From contig OZ038485.1 in the NCBI GenBank assembly GCA_964036315.1, forward strand, positions 75,254,784-75,318,783: a stretch of 64,000 nt of DNA. Direction: 5' to 3'. Under the pieces are notes generated by a model. That model saw only the letters and a program-made list of their open reading frames with translations, was not told where the DNA came from and ran no database searches. The position numbers and the translations under genes were made by a program. This document shows, piece by piece, positions 11,691 through 24,080 of the stretch. The number at the start of each line of letters is the position of its first letter. The first letter of the stretch is position 1. This DNA comes from Acanthosepion esculentum (lineage: Eukaryota > Mollusca > Cephalopoda > Sepiida > Sepiidae).

Positions 11691-13850
11691 GTGATACTTC
11701 GTACAAACACAAAATTTTAGAACGGTTAAAATTGACGTTTGGATCTTTGGATGCATCTATAGAGTTTCTGCAACAATTAGTGTTAATTGAAGAATTCAAT
11801 ACATCCAACATATCCAATTATATTTTTCAGTGCAAGTACTGTGATAAAAAGCATGAAATGGACAAGAAGAAATGTACAGCTTTAGGACAAGTATGCTGAA
11901 ATTATGAAAATAAAAATCATTTCCAGTCTGTGTGCAAGTATAAAAGGAAAGTAGAAAGGGTCGAAAATGTACACACACCCCCCTCGTGGAAATACAACTG
12001 TATTTGCCAAAGGCAAAGAAAAAAAAATTAAGTGAAATGGTATAACATTTCATATAAAGTGGATATTGGGAGTGATGTAACCCTAATCCCAAAAATTTGG
12101 GGAAACGATTGGGCAAACCCTAATTGAAGAAAAGTTGGCTGAAACTAAGACTGGTGGGTTTTTGTTAAATGTTTAAGATTTTGAAGGAATTTTTGAGACT
12201 GGCAAACGCTTCAAAATTAATTCCATCACGGTAGTGAAATGTGAAAAAAGTTATGAACTCCGGGGAATTGGTGTCTTGAAAGTGGATACAACCAAATTAA
12301 TCAACAACGTGAAGTTGGAAAGTACTGATATGGAGATGTTAGAAGGGTACAAAGCGAGCATTCACTTAAAGGAAAATAGTCACCTCTCTTACTGTGAGTC
12401 TCGCAAAGTGTCCATTCACGTGATACTTTTAGTAGTTGCTCAAATGAAAACGATGGTGTAGCAAGAAATTTTAGAGCATTTTTCTCCTAGTGGTAGTAAT
12501 TCGGCCTCACCCATTATTTTTCTACTAAAACCGGATGGAGATTTAAAGATATTACAAAATAGGAGTAAAACGCAAAATAATCCCCGACTTATTCCCTATT
12601 CCTAACATTGAAATTGACCTCAAATCTGCCTAAAACCAGATACAAATTGATGAAAAATTTTAAGAGGTCACTACATTAACTCCTCAATAGGCTTACTTAG
12701 ATGAAAGCTTATGTCTTATGGTGTAAAAACATCAAATGATATTTTTCAGAGAACCATTGAAAATATACTAATTGGTGAGGTTAAAAATATAAGCATCTAA
12801 CAAGACGATATATGTATTAGTGCTACCAGTAGATAACTAAAACAAAAAATGGACTATGTTTTAAACAAATTAAAAATGTTTGTTAACAATAAACAAGAAT
12901 AAATGTGTGTTAAATTGCAACGCAGTAACATAACTGGAGATACCAGATTTCCAAACACGTTTGATAAAGAAAGATGTATCTACACATACAAATAAAAAGA
13001 ATTAGAATCTTTTTTAGGGTTATTTTTACAGCAGATATTTGCCAAATAAATATGGATATAATGGTAGAATAGAGCATTTGAAAATTTAAAGGAATAACTT
13101 ATAAAAAACCGTTGTAAAAGTTTTAGACCCTAATAAGGAAGTGACTTTAACTACGGGCGCAACTGTGCGTGTCATATCAGGTCATCCTAAAATTTACATT
13201 TCTAGAAGGTTAACATCAGCCAAAGTTAACTATTCAAATATTGAAAAAGAAGTGTTAGCTGTCAGATAGAGCTCGCTATTTTTATTAGACAGGAAGTTTC
13301 TGCTTAAATCTGGCTATAAACCTTTAAAGTTTATTGTTAATTCCAGGAAGTCACATCTAGAATTTTAAGATGATCCATAAAACTCACAGCCTTTGACTTC
13401 GACATCGAATGTGTGAAAGGAAACACTATTCCACATGTAGAGGCTCTATCAAGACTAAAGTTCAACAATGAACTATTACAAAGATTCAATTCGGAATATA
13501 AAATATTGCATTGGATTGAAACAGATGTGTTACTCTTAGATCATCTTGCATTTGAAACCTTGCAGAATCCGGTATTAAGTAAGATTGCATATAGAATAAA
13601 AAGAAACAAATGGAGTGCTTGTTCAGGGGCAGAGAGACCGTATAAAGAGATAAAGCACAGCTTAACGATAGACAAGGGTCTCATATGCAATGGAGATGTT
13701 TTAATAACACCAAAGAGATTAAGAAAAGACGTAATAAAAATGATGTTCATTGAGGAATAACAGCAACACAAAGACGATTAAAATTAAAGGCGTGCCATGG
13801 ACATGGAGAGGCCCATGGGGTGAAACAAACCAAATCAACTATCAACAAGA
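11690..13850 (+). mobile_element. Ty3/gypsy retrotransposon remnant (gag zinc knuckle to integrase start)
   Basis: The order of remnants is that of a Ty3/gypsy polyprotein. A cysteine/histidine-rich gag end (11845-11960) includes CKYCDKKHEMDKKKC. A retropepsin-like piece (VDIGSDVTLIPK, ~12058-12100) follows, then reverse transcriptase start (IFLLKPDGDLK, ~12520). A 'GVKTSNDIFQRTIENIL' block follows near 12722, with a DD-containing hairpin region changed to QDDICIS (~12800). The RNase H/connection end (FDIECVKGNTIPHVEALSRL, 13400-13460) leads into a 115-codon open frame with KGLICNGDVLITPK before the integrase. Many stops and frameshifts; no LTRs recognised. It is dead. Confidence 0.8.
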
Positions 13851-14275
13851 GATTCTAGAATGAAATTTTACACTGCAAAACATATCCAAGTGCCGATTGT
13901 GGAAACGATCACTTTCCACTGATATGTAAACTACGGAAACTGAAGAGGCCTAAGGCAGTAGCCAAACTGCAATTCGACAGACAATTGAACGACCTGAATC
14001 TGAAGGAGAAATATATGGAAAGTGTGAAAAGCAGATACGAGGGAAAATGGAAACTGAAGGGCGGTGCATTAAGAGAAGCTTTAGTAACATTAACAATCAA
14101 GATCACCCCAAAGGAAAATAGACGAAGAAAAAATGAATGGATAACAGATGAAATTCTGCACATGATGAAAAAGGGACAAAAACAATATCAAGACTCGGAA
14201 CAAAATATAGGACACGGCACAAACAAATAAGGAACAAATGCAGGTTGGCTAAAGAGGGATGTCTAAACGAGAAAT
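13850..14275 (+). mobile_element. RTE-like LINE fragment (endonuclease end and linker)
   Basis: The plus strand encodes the end of an endonuclease (SADCGNDHFPLICKLRKLKR near 13900) and then the linker before reverse transcriptase (WITDEILHMMKKGQK, then LAKEGCLNEKC). The same two blocks occur on the minus strand at 59640-59730 and 30850-31100 in the longer copies of this family. The fragment replaces the integrase end of the gypsy remnant. Both ends are truncated. Confidence 0.75.
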
Positions 14276-14690
14276 GTGCAGAAGTACACCCTGTCTGAAG
14301 TTATTAAGCCAATCATACAAACTTCAATAATTCAAATTTGGTTTGAAAAAAATTGTCAAATTTTAAACAATCAATTTAACAAAGTTAAAATTTTAGGTAG
14401 TATTATTATTAGTATGTTTTATTGGAGTTATTTAATGTATTCTAAAAACCTGCCGTTTGAAATTAGGCAAAACCAAATAATTACATTTTAGAGTCTGTCT
14501 ATATTTCTGAGATGAGGTATTATGTACAGTATTTACATTAGTCGGACTATTGTCCTCATCTTTGTCGCCATATTTGTCACAACGTTTCGGCCGTTGTACG
14601 CTCCGGCCTTCTTAAGGTGGTTGGAATTTCGAACTGAACCCTTTATTTCGATCACTGGGGTAGACTGTTCTAGTTCCACGAGCCATGTTT
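14276..14690. other. Unassigned stretch with a Penelope-like signature phrase
   Basis: There is no gene. 14580-14625 contains ACAACGTTTCGGCCGTTGTA followed by a GGCCTTCTTAAG phrase. This resembles the 'respond with -> CGAAAC' motifs near the ends of Penelope-like elements, but no protein part accompanies it. Confidence 0.3.
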
Positions 14691-14832
14691 GATGGATGTC
14701 ACTTATCAGTTATCTCCTGCTAATTTTCCCTCTGAAAGTTCTCCACTGTCTTAACCGGGTATTGAACTCACACTCTTTGGGTCTGTCACTGAATCTAACC
14801 AACGCCTTTATCCACTGTGCCATGTGTCCTTG
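14690..14832 (-). mobile_element. tRNA-derived SINE (minus strand)
   Basis: On the minus strand, the sequence from 14832 downwards reads GGACACATGGCACAGTGGAT, a good RNA polymerase III A box. About 45 bases later comes GAGTTCAATACCCGG, a B-box-like motif (consensus GGTTCGANTCC, degenerate here). The tRNA-like head is followed by an unrelated body towards 14690. An anticodon arm and 3' CCA-type end are not credible, so this is a SINE and not a tRNA gene. Confidence 0.65.
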
Positions 14833-14862
14833 AGGACACATGGCACAGTGGATAAAGGCGTT
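14801..14862. repeat. Perfect 30-bp palindrome made of two SINE heads
   Basis: 14801-14830 and 14833-14862 are exact reverse complements separated by two bases (TG). Each arm is the first 30 bases of the SINE A-box region. The right arm stops after GGCGTTGAATCC, so only one arm has a SINE body. The transcript or single strand could fold into a near loop-less hairpin. Confidence 0.95.
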
Positions 14863-14865
14863 GAA

Positions 14866-15420
14866 TCCATTACATTTTAATATAGTGACCCTTCTTCTCA
14901 TTAACAGTCAGTAATCTATTATCAATAGATTTTTTAAATCTTTTTTACTTCAGCAGGTTCAATTTCCGACATGGTAGTTTTAATTGCTTTCCGTAGTTCT
15001 GCTTTGCTGTTATTTTGTTTGCCACCTTCATATAATTTCATACTCACAATTTACCATAGATTTACGATCGGATATTCAGATCAGAACTTGATGGTGGCCA
15101 TTCCATTATCTTCTCTCCTGAAAATCCTTTATGAATTCACGGGTAGGCTTAGATACATGAGGAGTATTATCGTGTATAAATGCACACTTCACTTTGGAAC
15201 TGCGAGAATGATTCTTGTCCATGCAAAGAAAGTCTTGTTCATAAAATCGCAATTGTTAGCACTGTTCAGTTTAACTCTTCATCGACTTTGAATGGTCCAA
15301 TAATGGTTAGGTCGACAATTCCAGCCCATATAATACTACCAAAATTTCTAATTCCGTTCTTAGGCACCATCAAATCAACACATTAAAAGACTCTGGTTAC
15401 CTAATCCAGAGATTAAGAAA
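14866..15420 (-). mobile_element. Tc1/mariner-like transposase, C-terminal part (pseudogene)
   Basis: The minus strand from about 15400 to 14870 encodes the second half of a Tc1-like DDE transposase. A region reading FLCMDKNHSRSS is followed by FIHDNTPHVSKPTREFIKDF (the HDN aspartate block), then a PPSSxDLN-like block, CEYEII and KWQTK-like linker. The C-terminal tail ends EKKGHYIKM near 14876. Stops and frameshifts are present and the N-terminal DNA-binding half is absent. I could not see terminal inverted repeats. The SINE starts immediately after the C-terminus. Confidence 0.75.
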
Positions 15421-16232
15421 ATAAGCACTATCACCATTATTTTAGTGTAAACTGCTTCTGGCACCACTAAGCTCATAGCCTTTCATCAGCTAGATGTTGA
15501 AGTGAAATTTACACCGTATAATGTTCGAGCTGTATGTTTAATATTCACCACTGAATTAAGACATTGACATGAAAGGAGATTAACAATAAAATGCAAAATA
15601 AGTAATTTTATTCACATGAAGTTACATACTTATTGATTTACGTACGTATTCCACAAGCTCCAGTGACTTTTCAATTCGTATGATACAAATGAAGGCCGAA
15701 CGCAAATTAAAAGTGAGTATTGTTTATTACAAATATAATAACAATGAATTTTACATCTTTATTCATCAAAATGTATTTTAAAAATCAGTTTGGAATTTTA
15801 TAGGAGTTTGCAGGAAAGCAGAAACTCGATTCAAATGCTGAAATCTAAAAGAAGAAAAAAGTTTTACTAAAAAAATCTCATCAAAATTAATATATAAATA
15901 AAATCTGTTTACAATACGTATGTCAAATATTTAATCTTGAATAATTTTCTCTGTGTGTCTGTGTGTGATTATGTTCGTGCATACATATGTGAAAGTATGT
16001 TTTGTGTATAAGTCTGAATATGTCTGCTGCTTTACAATCCCAATCCCACCTCTTTTTAGTGCCATTACAATCCCTTGTGGAGAACAGGGCCACAGTCTCA
16101 TTACATTTCGTATTCAATAAACTGATTCACTTTCTTTCACCGATAATATGCTTTTCTATTTCCTGCACATTTTTTATAATCTATCTAAAATTATATCCAA
16201 GAAAATTTGCAAATAGCCATAAAAATATGTAA

Positions 16233-16233
<1 letters not shown>
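15421..16233. other. No recognisable feature
   Basis: AT-rich sequence. Open frames are short and show no domain, and I see no repeat shared within the window. Confidence 0.6.

Positions 16234-16300
<67 letters not shown>
16234..16300. repeat. (TA)n microsatellite
   Basis: Continuous alternating TA. An apparent minus-strand frame of alternating Tyr/Ile across it is a by-product of the repeat. Confidence 0.95.
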
Positions 16301-16304
<4 letters not shown>

Positions 16305-17110
16305 ATATTAGTGGTGAAGATACGCATACATATGCAATTATATATGCACATACACATATGTGTATAAAAAGAGGATATGATCCAGGTAGAACTCGATGTC
16401 CAGGACAGAGTAAGGATATAATAAAAAGACTTAAACACTAATATTCCATGGTCATAATTTATTCCATTGGAATCGCAAAAACGACCCAATTCATCAGACC
16501 TACAGATTCAAAATGAAAACGGAAAAAACGATTCCGGGAGAAATTGGTGAGAGTATGTGTGAGAGTGTGGGGGGACCCGTGATCTATATAGAGGGGTAAT
16601 AGACGAGAGAGACGGGGCGGACTTTAGGCGGAGGGGGCACTAAAATTTAACTGAGGGAAGATTTAAAAAGGGATTTCAGTGATAAAAGGGTGCGTATTTT
16701 CAAAGATATACCGGAAGAGTGTACATTTCTTGGTGACACTCACACCCCTTAGGCGATACAATCTTATGCTCCCGCCCAGACGCCTACAACGCATACGTAC
16801 ACACACTAATAAGATAAAGGGAGAGTTTAGATAATCTAACCTTAGAAGGGTTTTTAGAACTCCCTAAAGTTAAGTAGGAACGGCGTTCTGAAACGTATTG
16901 TCTAGCCGTTTCAAGTCATAAACTAACAATCTCTGCCTCCATAAATTTATCGGACTGGCCAAATGATTCTCCGGCGGCCTGTTTTCATCCCGCCCCCATC
17001 CCAAACGAGACCGTTTGACCAACACAAGGAATTTTGGGGAAATCTCGCTGACAAGATAAGGGCTGATGAAAACTTGTAGACAAAATTCCATTTTCTCTCT
17101 TCGTACCTAC
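16301..17110. other. Unassigned, moderately GC-richer stretch
   Basis: Nothing coding was recognised. 16590-16660 is G-rich and 16760-16800 C-rich. The composition suggests the untranslated part of some mobile element, but I cannot name it. Confidence 0.4.
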
Positions 17111-17271
17111 GGTTGATTATACATACCTGCGTACATTTACACCCATATACCGCTATATGTCTACATATATATATAGATATTCCGAAATATGCACACACAC
17201 ACATAAATACATCTGCATATATATCTCTCTACCTACGTATCCACACGTTCATACATGTAGGTGTACACACG

Positions 17272-17302
<31 letters not shown>

Positions 17303-17450
17303 TCATGTACTTACCTACATACACCCATATATACATATATCTATGCGTATGCTTTTATATACACGTCTGCACACACAGATGCGTACACCCACATGAACGC
17401 ACATATCCATTTCTATATTTAACCCGAATCAAAGGTCAATTAAAACATAT
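17110..17450. repeat. CA/TA-rich simple-sequence region
   Basis: Imperfect ACAC and ATAT tracts with a pure (AC)n core at about 17266-17292. Two overlapping plus-strand frames rich in Thr-His are artefacts of the repeat. Confidence 0.85.
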
Positions 17451-18114
17451 ATAAAATTTTAAAACCGCTGGGTGAGTAGCGTGTATTTATCTCTAATGTT
17501 AGAATGTATACCTAGGTGTCTAACTATTATAATTCTATCTGATTTTGCAAATCAGTTATTAGGGGAACGTTTACCCACCCAACCCCTCACACATGTATCA
17601 CCACGTGAATAAAGAAAGGCCAAAATTAGAAGTACATGTCGCATCACATAAACATACACAATGATACATATACGTAATGGTCATTGCATGGATGAAGCAT
17701 TAAAAAAAATAAAAATAAAAAAATAAAATAAAATAAATAAATTAAAAATTGTAATACCTGGTGTCTCACATAACCATACACAATAATACATACAAGTAAT
17801 ATTCAATACACAGAAAGTCATGCCCGATGTTATTGGGCTAAGGTGGAAGTGTCACACCCGGCCACGTGCTACAAAACGGTGTTCATGTTTTGAACCGTTT
17901 TATATGCCTACATTTGGAGAGGATCTCACTCCGAAGGTTTAACAGTTCATCCTGATTTTTATCTCTGATGATAAAGATCTTTTCGGCGATGCACAGATTA
18001 CACCTATCACGTAAGTTATTAGGTGTACTATCTCCATTCGAAAAGTGGGGTTAGACCCCTATCCATCAGATCCCAGTAGTGTTTGGATAGGGCCGTTTGG
18101 TTTCTGAGGTATCT
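17451..18114. other. No recognisable gene
   Basis: Low-complexity A-rich sequence (17700-17750) and GC-richer unassigned sequence (17820-18110) adjoin the Penelope-like fragment. The latter may be additional element sequence. Confidence 0.4.
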
Positions 18115-18485
18115 GTATTAATTAAAGAGAAGAGATAAGCCGCAAATGTCAATTTTTGGTCATAATGTGGATTTTTAAAATATATATTATACATTATTTT
18201 CCATATTTTTACTACACTTGTTTCCGGTCTCGCGACCTTCATCAGGCAAAGAATGCTTATTTCTACATATAATTAAAAAGAATTAATTTTCCTTATGTTT
18301 TCCGATGTTTTTCTTGCACTTGTAGCGAAAATATTCTTCTGCTTAAGGGGTAATAAAACAAGAAGGATCGGTCAGAGAAAGGGCGAAGGAAGGAGGTTTT
18401 TGTTCTTATCTTTTTATGACCCATGTATCTTCTTAAACCTATCTCCATTTATATATATAGTACAGGTAATAGATCCGTTGGTATA
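18115..18485 (-). mobile_element. Penelope-like element, 3' fragment
   Basis: The segment is the reverse complement of the 3' end of the longer element at 23160-23520. It shares AATGTGGATTTTTAAAATAT, TTTCCGGTCTCGCGACC/CTTCATCAGG and the block around TGTAGCGAAAATATTCTTCT, at high but imperfect identity. It is 5'-truncated and lacks any coding part, typical of a dead partial insertion. Confidence 0.8.
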
Positions 18486-19370
18486 TAATCCAGGTGGATC
18501 CTAGTAATATCAGATATTAAAACTGATCCACAAAGAGAGCTCAATGTATTTATTATAACAGAGATAACAGAGTATATATATTACATAGCAAAATATCCAA
18601 AATTGCCTCATTTTGTCATAACCTATTTCAGCCGGCCAACTTTGCGCCAGTCTTCTTCAACCCTGGACTGGACTCGTCTCGGAATCAGGGATTTAGAATT
18701 TAATTTAGATAGCAGTCGAATAAAAGATACCGAGCCTACCTAAAATGACGCCTCAGCTAGATAAAAAAAGCCCGTTTTAGTGGTAAGCGGATGGCGGGAA
18801 ATATCTCTCTAAAAGGGGAAGAGACTCGCTGGAATCAACCCTGATATTAACCTTGTGATTGTAAGTTGGAGTTATATGAAGAGTGAGGTGTTGAAATGAA
18901 ACTAAAAGACGAGCCGAAAGAGTAGTTTATTTATGACCAAAACTTTTAATTATATATAAAGGAATTTATGTTCCCGCTGGGGAATACCAAATTATACTAA
19001 CAATATATATGTATTAATAATATTAACAAAAAAATCGTATGTAGACAATTAATATAAAAAAAAATAGATTTAAGGATTTTAACTTTAAGGATAGGTTAAA
19101 TTATTAGGAAGACCAAGCTATAAATGAAATCCTTTATAAAAAAAATAAAAATAATATAAAAAGTTTAATCAAAGGGGTTTGCATAAATTAGGGGACTGTT
19201 ATAAGACAGGATTAATATGGAGAATAGAGAGAAATTGTAGAAGTTAATTATCGTTATATTTGACATTAGGAAGTTTTGGAGTTAACAAGTAATCAGGTAA
19301 GATCTATGTTCTTATGTAAGTTTAAACCTGCTTCTGTGTCTACATTTTAACACTAGTTCGTTCCTTTGAT
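18486..19370. other. Unassigned spacer
   Basis: No frame or shared repeat was recognised. 18630-18850 is GC-richer (GGCCAACTTTGCGCC) and may be mobile-element untranslated sequence. Confidence 0.4.
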
Positions 19371-21490
19371 TATTATTAAGAGGAAAGAACAAAGTATTTT
19401 TTAATTATTTAAAAAAGATTTTCCTCCTTTCTAACACGTTCTAAATTTAGCCAAAAAATTTCGGGGTTTTTTGTCAACTTTGTTAGTGTACCAGTTTCTA
19501 GTGTAAAATACATTAATTTGGAAATTGTTACAAAAATCAAATAATTGTCTGATTCTAATGAAACTTTCAAGACTTATTCAAAAATGAATTAATTTATTTT
19601 TGAAATTTTTATTTTTAGAAAATCTTGGTAAAAATATTTTTTTTACATCTGTTACCCGACCATAACTTAATTTTATGAAATTTTCTAGTTTCGAACAGTT
19701 AGCAAATTGTTTTATATTACTTATAAGCAGGACTCCTTGGTGAAAGTAAATCATCAACTTTTTTTTTACAACTACTCCCAACTTTTAAAAAATCTGCTCC
19801 AAATTGTAAAATAAAAACTGCAATAAAACTATCTAATTATCTAATTAGATAAGCTTTTATTTGCTTTTATGAATAATATACATTAAGGACATTACTGTCT
19901 GAAGAAAAAAAATCGATGACTAATTAATTTTTACAAGAATTGTTTGCATTTTACTTTAATTTTTCAAGAATTGTTTTCACTTTTCTTAAAGTTTAAAAAA
20001 TGTTTTAAAATTCTTCCAAACAGAGTAAAAGGTAGGTTATTAAGTTATTAATTGAAGATATTTTTTGTGCGTCAAAATGTTATATATATTTTTTAGTATG
20101 GTGTATCGTAAGTGATATTACGGTTAAAAACGCACGTGTTTTAAGGCTTGTCCCCCTTAGAGAAAAAACCTTGACATAAAGGTTTTCGGCTGCGAGCAAT
20201 ACTTTCATTTCACTTCCGTGTTTCATAGTCCCTATGTTTCAACAGGCTTCTTTTTAAATCTTGACGGGATAATTTCTAACGTTTTTTTTTTTCTATTTCA
20301 CTAAATATTTTAAATTTTGCTATGTATTCATCTTAATTTATAGTGTGTATACTTTTCATAGTGTGTGTGTCATACATAATTTGTTTTATTTATTAGTTTT
20401 TTTTACTTATTTAAGAAAAATGATTTAATTTGTGTTTAGTTTATTTTAAGTTTCTTCTCTTTTTTGCGAGTTAAATAAAATAACTTTAACAGTTCATAAT
20501 CATCAAAGTATAGCAATTAATAATAAAGAATATAAATATATTATCTCAGTTAAAAATTTAATAACTGAGAGTGAGTTAATAGTTTAATTTTTAATTTAAT
20601 AACTGAGATAATATAATTAAAATTATTATATTATCTCGGTTATCAATTTAAAAATTTAATAATTGAGAGTGAGATAGTTATTAAATTATCTCACATTCAG
20701 TTATTAAATTAAAAATTAAATTGAGATAATAAAATTATTTCATTTGTCAATTTAAACAATTAATAACTGAGTGTGATAATTTAATTATTAATATAATAAT
20801 AATTTTATTAATTATTATCTCAGTTATTAAAATAAAAATGTAATAACTTAATGTAATATTAATAATTAATAAAATTATTTACCATTATCTTAGCTATTAA
20901 ATAATGATATACCATTATAGAGGTAACTCAATAATGTAAGAAATTTTTATAGTATTTTAAATTATTATAAGAGACAAAAAAACGTTCTTACTTAGAATTC
21001 ATAAAATTATGTCAATTCTGGTGCGCCATACTAAACCTGTCAACACATTCAGCCATCAAATTATCGATGGAGACGTGAAAATAACAACACCCCGAGGTCA
21101 AAAAATGTTTGTTTAGAAAGTTTTATGCTATAAGTAAGTGATATTTGCTTCAGAACAGATTAATTTAACTTTAAATTTGCTAATTTTATGAAAATAACGT
21201 TTCAGAAATGTATATTTTATTTTAGCGGAATTTTCCAAAAACGAAAAAATAAGTTTAGTTTACATTTCTCTAAAAAAGTTTAAAATGGCCGTTTCGATTG
21301 GTTTTTCGGGAGAATCAGTTAAAAATCATTCAAATTTCTATTTGAAATACTCCACAGTATTTTTTCTGGAATTAGAACATTTAATCCTTTAGCTTTCGAT
21401 TGAAGCCGGGGGAAAGCTTCAAAACGGATTTTTCCTTTTAGAAAAATACATTTAAAACCTTAGGTATATGAATTTTTGGCGGTACCTAGA
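19370..21490 (+). mobile_element. Unnamed AT-rich dispersed element, copy B
   Basis: It opens with ATTATTAAGAGGAAAGAACA (19371) and keeps the internal order of copies A, C and D. These are a CTGATTCTAATGAAACTTTC block (19548), an AATAATATACATTAAGGACA block (19871), a CACGTGTTTTAAGG block (20132) and a right block ending ACCTTAGGTATATGAA (21460-21476). 20490-20930 is a local expansion of short inverted and direct copies of TTATCTCAGTTATTAAATT. No coding frame is visible. The far left inverted-repeat end seen in copy C is missing. Confidence 0.65.
20490..20930. repeat. AT-rich inverted/tandem cluster
   Basis: Phrases such as TTATCTCAGTTATTAAA and their complements TAACTGAGATAAT alternate at least eight times, so either strand can fold into several hairpins. 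It lies inside copy B and is absent from the other copies. Confidence 0.8.
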
Positions 21491-23520
21491 TTAAAAGCTA
21501 CATCAGAAACAATATTCACTTCCTTAGCTCCATACCACAAAAAGTAAATCCGGAAACACTTATGGCAACTTTTGACATCAGTAGCCTATATAGCAACATG
21601 AATTAGGTAAACAGCCAAAAAAAGACCATTCAGAAACACTACATCCCAGATTCACCAAGGAATTCATTATCGATAGTATAAACCTAATTCTAAACAATAA
21701 AACTTTTGAATTTGACAACAAAATCTATATTCAACCCTAGGTACGGCAGTGGGAACAAAAATGGCACAAACATATGCCACCCTAACATTAACTTACCTAG
21801 AGGAAAACCTTTATGAAAAGATAGAACAAATATATAGGAAAATATAAAAAACACTTCACTAAATCTTGGAAGTGATATATAGATGATTGTTTCATTTTCT
21901 GGAAATCCTTATGGGACGATATTAACCAATTTCACACTCTACTCCAAAACTTAAACCCGAAGATCAAATTCATACAAGAATATAATTTTAACGAATTGCC
22001 ATTATCAGTCATTAGAAATAGAAACAACCACATAATCACAGATATCTACCACAAACCTACAGACACTCAACAATATCTTAATTCAAGAGCCGTCACCCAA
22101 AAAGCTGTCTAAAATCCATCACCTATAGAGTTTTCGCTATACTGGCCGACAAACACCTCCAAAAAACCCGCCTAGAAGAAATACATAAAACTCTAAAAAA
22201 ACAAAACAAACGAGGCTACTCCAAAACACTAATAAACAAAGGTCTTGAACTAGCAGAAAAAATACCTTTAAACCAACTACAAAACCCAGAGAAACGTAAC
22301 GTCGAAAAAACTCTAGCATATGTCTCAACATACAACAAGAACAATCCAGAACTATTTACAGAAATTACGTGAAATCTAGAACTATTTAACAAGGATGATA
22401 AAATGAAAAATATATTAAAACTACCAAAATAAATAAAAGCAAACGCCATTCAAAAACCTAAAACACATATTAACCTCATCCAAATTTAGCCAACACACAA
22501 TACAGGAGGTCACAAAATGCAATAATAAAAGATATGGGGATTGTGATATCATTATAGAAGGAAACTCCTACACTTTTGAAAACCCTACAACAACATTCAC
22601 AATAAATACAAATTTAAACTGCAAATCCAAAAATGTTATTTATGCACTCAAGTACACAAAATGCAACAAGTCATATATAGGTATCAGCTAAGCACTAAAC
22701 AACAGTATTTCCCTTCACAAGAGCAACATCAAATTTCCAGACAACAGAAAACTCTTTGTATCACAACGTATCTACAAATGTAATCAAGGTAAATTTAGAA
22801 TTATGCCAATATGTCAAACGGACAATTATTCTTACATACAAATACAAAAAAAACATAGACAGATTTAAACCACCACTGAATAGATCATAACCACACAAAC
22901 ATAATACACAGCATACACAGATAATTGTCGAATACACCAGTCGGACCACACACATGTATCTATGGAGAACGAATATATATATACAGACATACAGGCAAAG
23001 ACAAACACAATAGACTAACCACAAGTACACTCACGAACCCTACACAAAATAGGAAGTGTGTATATATATATATATACTAATTCCTTATAATAAAACAATA
23101 TATATGTATGAAGAAGGAATATGTTTACACATATTAGCAAAAACATACACACAATACACAAAAATGGAGATAGGTTTAAGAAGATACAGGGGTCATAAAA
23201 AGATAAGAAGAAAGACCTCCTTACTTTGCCCTGTCTCTGACCGAACCTAATTATTTTATTACCCCTTAAGAAGAAGAATATTTTCGCCACAAGTCCAAGA
23301 AAAATTTGGATTACTACTACACGCAAAAGACAATGGTTAAACATCGGAAAACATAAGGAAAATTAATTCCTTTTAATAATATGTAGAAACAACCACTTTA
23401 CCTGATGAAGGTAACGAAACCGGAAACACGTGTAGTAAAAATATGGAAAATAAAGTATAATATATATTTTAAAAATCCACATTATAACCAAAAACGTTTG
23501 CGACTTCTCTCTTTTTTCCT
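21490..23520 (+). mobile_element. Penelope-like element with RT and GIY-YIG remnants
   Basis: The plus strand encodes pieces of a Penelope-type reverse transcriptase. These are ATFDISSLYSN near 21567, a GTAVGTKMAQTYA block near 21747, the catalytic YIDDCFIFW near 21877-21903 (an in-frame TGA directly before it), and TDIYHKPTDTQQYLNSR (22040-22090). After a linker, a GIY-YIG endonuclease-like piece reads KNVIYALKYTKCNKSYIG (22630-22683). The 3' part carries CCTGATGAAGG and GAAACCGGAAACACGTG (23400-23432), the usual terminal phrase of these elements. Several frameshifts and stops are present, so the copy is inactive. Family membership follows from the RT plus GIY-YIG order. Confidence 0.85.
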
Positions 23521-24080
23521 GATATCATTAAGGATGTGAGTTATTAGATGATTTTGTCGTCACCTCCAAAAATAGGAGCCTAATCAAGAGCACTTGCAAG
23601 AAATACGATTAACAAACCATATATGATATCATATGAATCCGAATGAATATTTTACAACCAATCAAAACACTATAAATTTCTTTTTAATTTTATGATCTAT
23701 ATTTTTATTATTATTTATTTATTTTTATGGTAGAAAACCATCCAGTGCACACAAAAGGCGAACATAAGTAGCAAACAAAGACATCAAAGATCAAATCACT
23801 GCCACCCAAGTCTGTGATGGTTTCACTACTTTCAACTATTTTCTCTTTAACTTTTATTAACAGTGACAGAAAACACTGATTCATCACATTTTACTGATTT
23901 TTACAGACTTTATCAAGTTTATAAGGCAAATATTTAGTGATATGTTTTCTGCTATCATCTCTTAACTGGATCCCCTCACAAATGTAGACGTGATATCACT
24001 GCAATAGTAGACGTGATATCACTGCAATAATCTTTAAGAAATGTTCTCTTATTCTCTCTAAATTCTACAATAAATGTCTT
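23521..24080. other. Unassigned spacer
   Basis: A-rich and T-rich sequence without a recognised gene. 23990-24030 contains a short tandem duplication (TAGACGTGATATCACTGCAA, twice). Confidence 0.5.

Noticed and set aside
16181..16489. Minus-strand frame of 102 codons
   Set aside because: It is mostly Tyr-Ile alternation from the (TA)n tract.
17113..17454. Thr-His-rich plus-strand frames
   Set aside because: By-product of the CA/TA simple sequence.
22137..23344. Hydrophobic minus-strand frames
   Set aside because: Antisense of the Penelope-like element on the plus strand.
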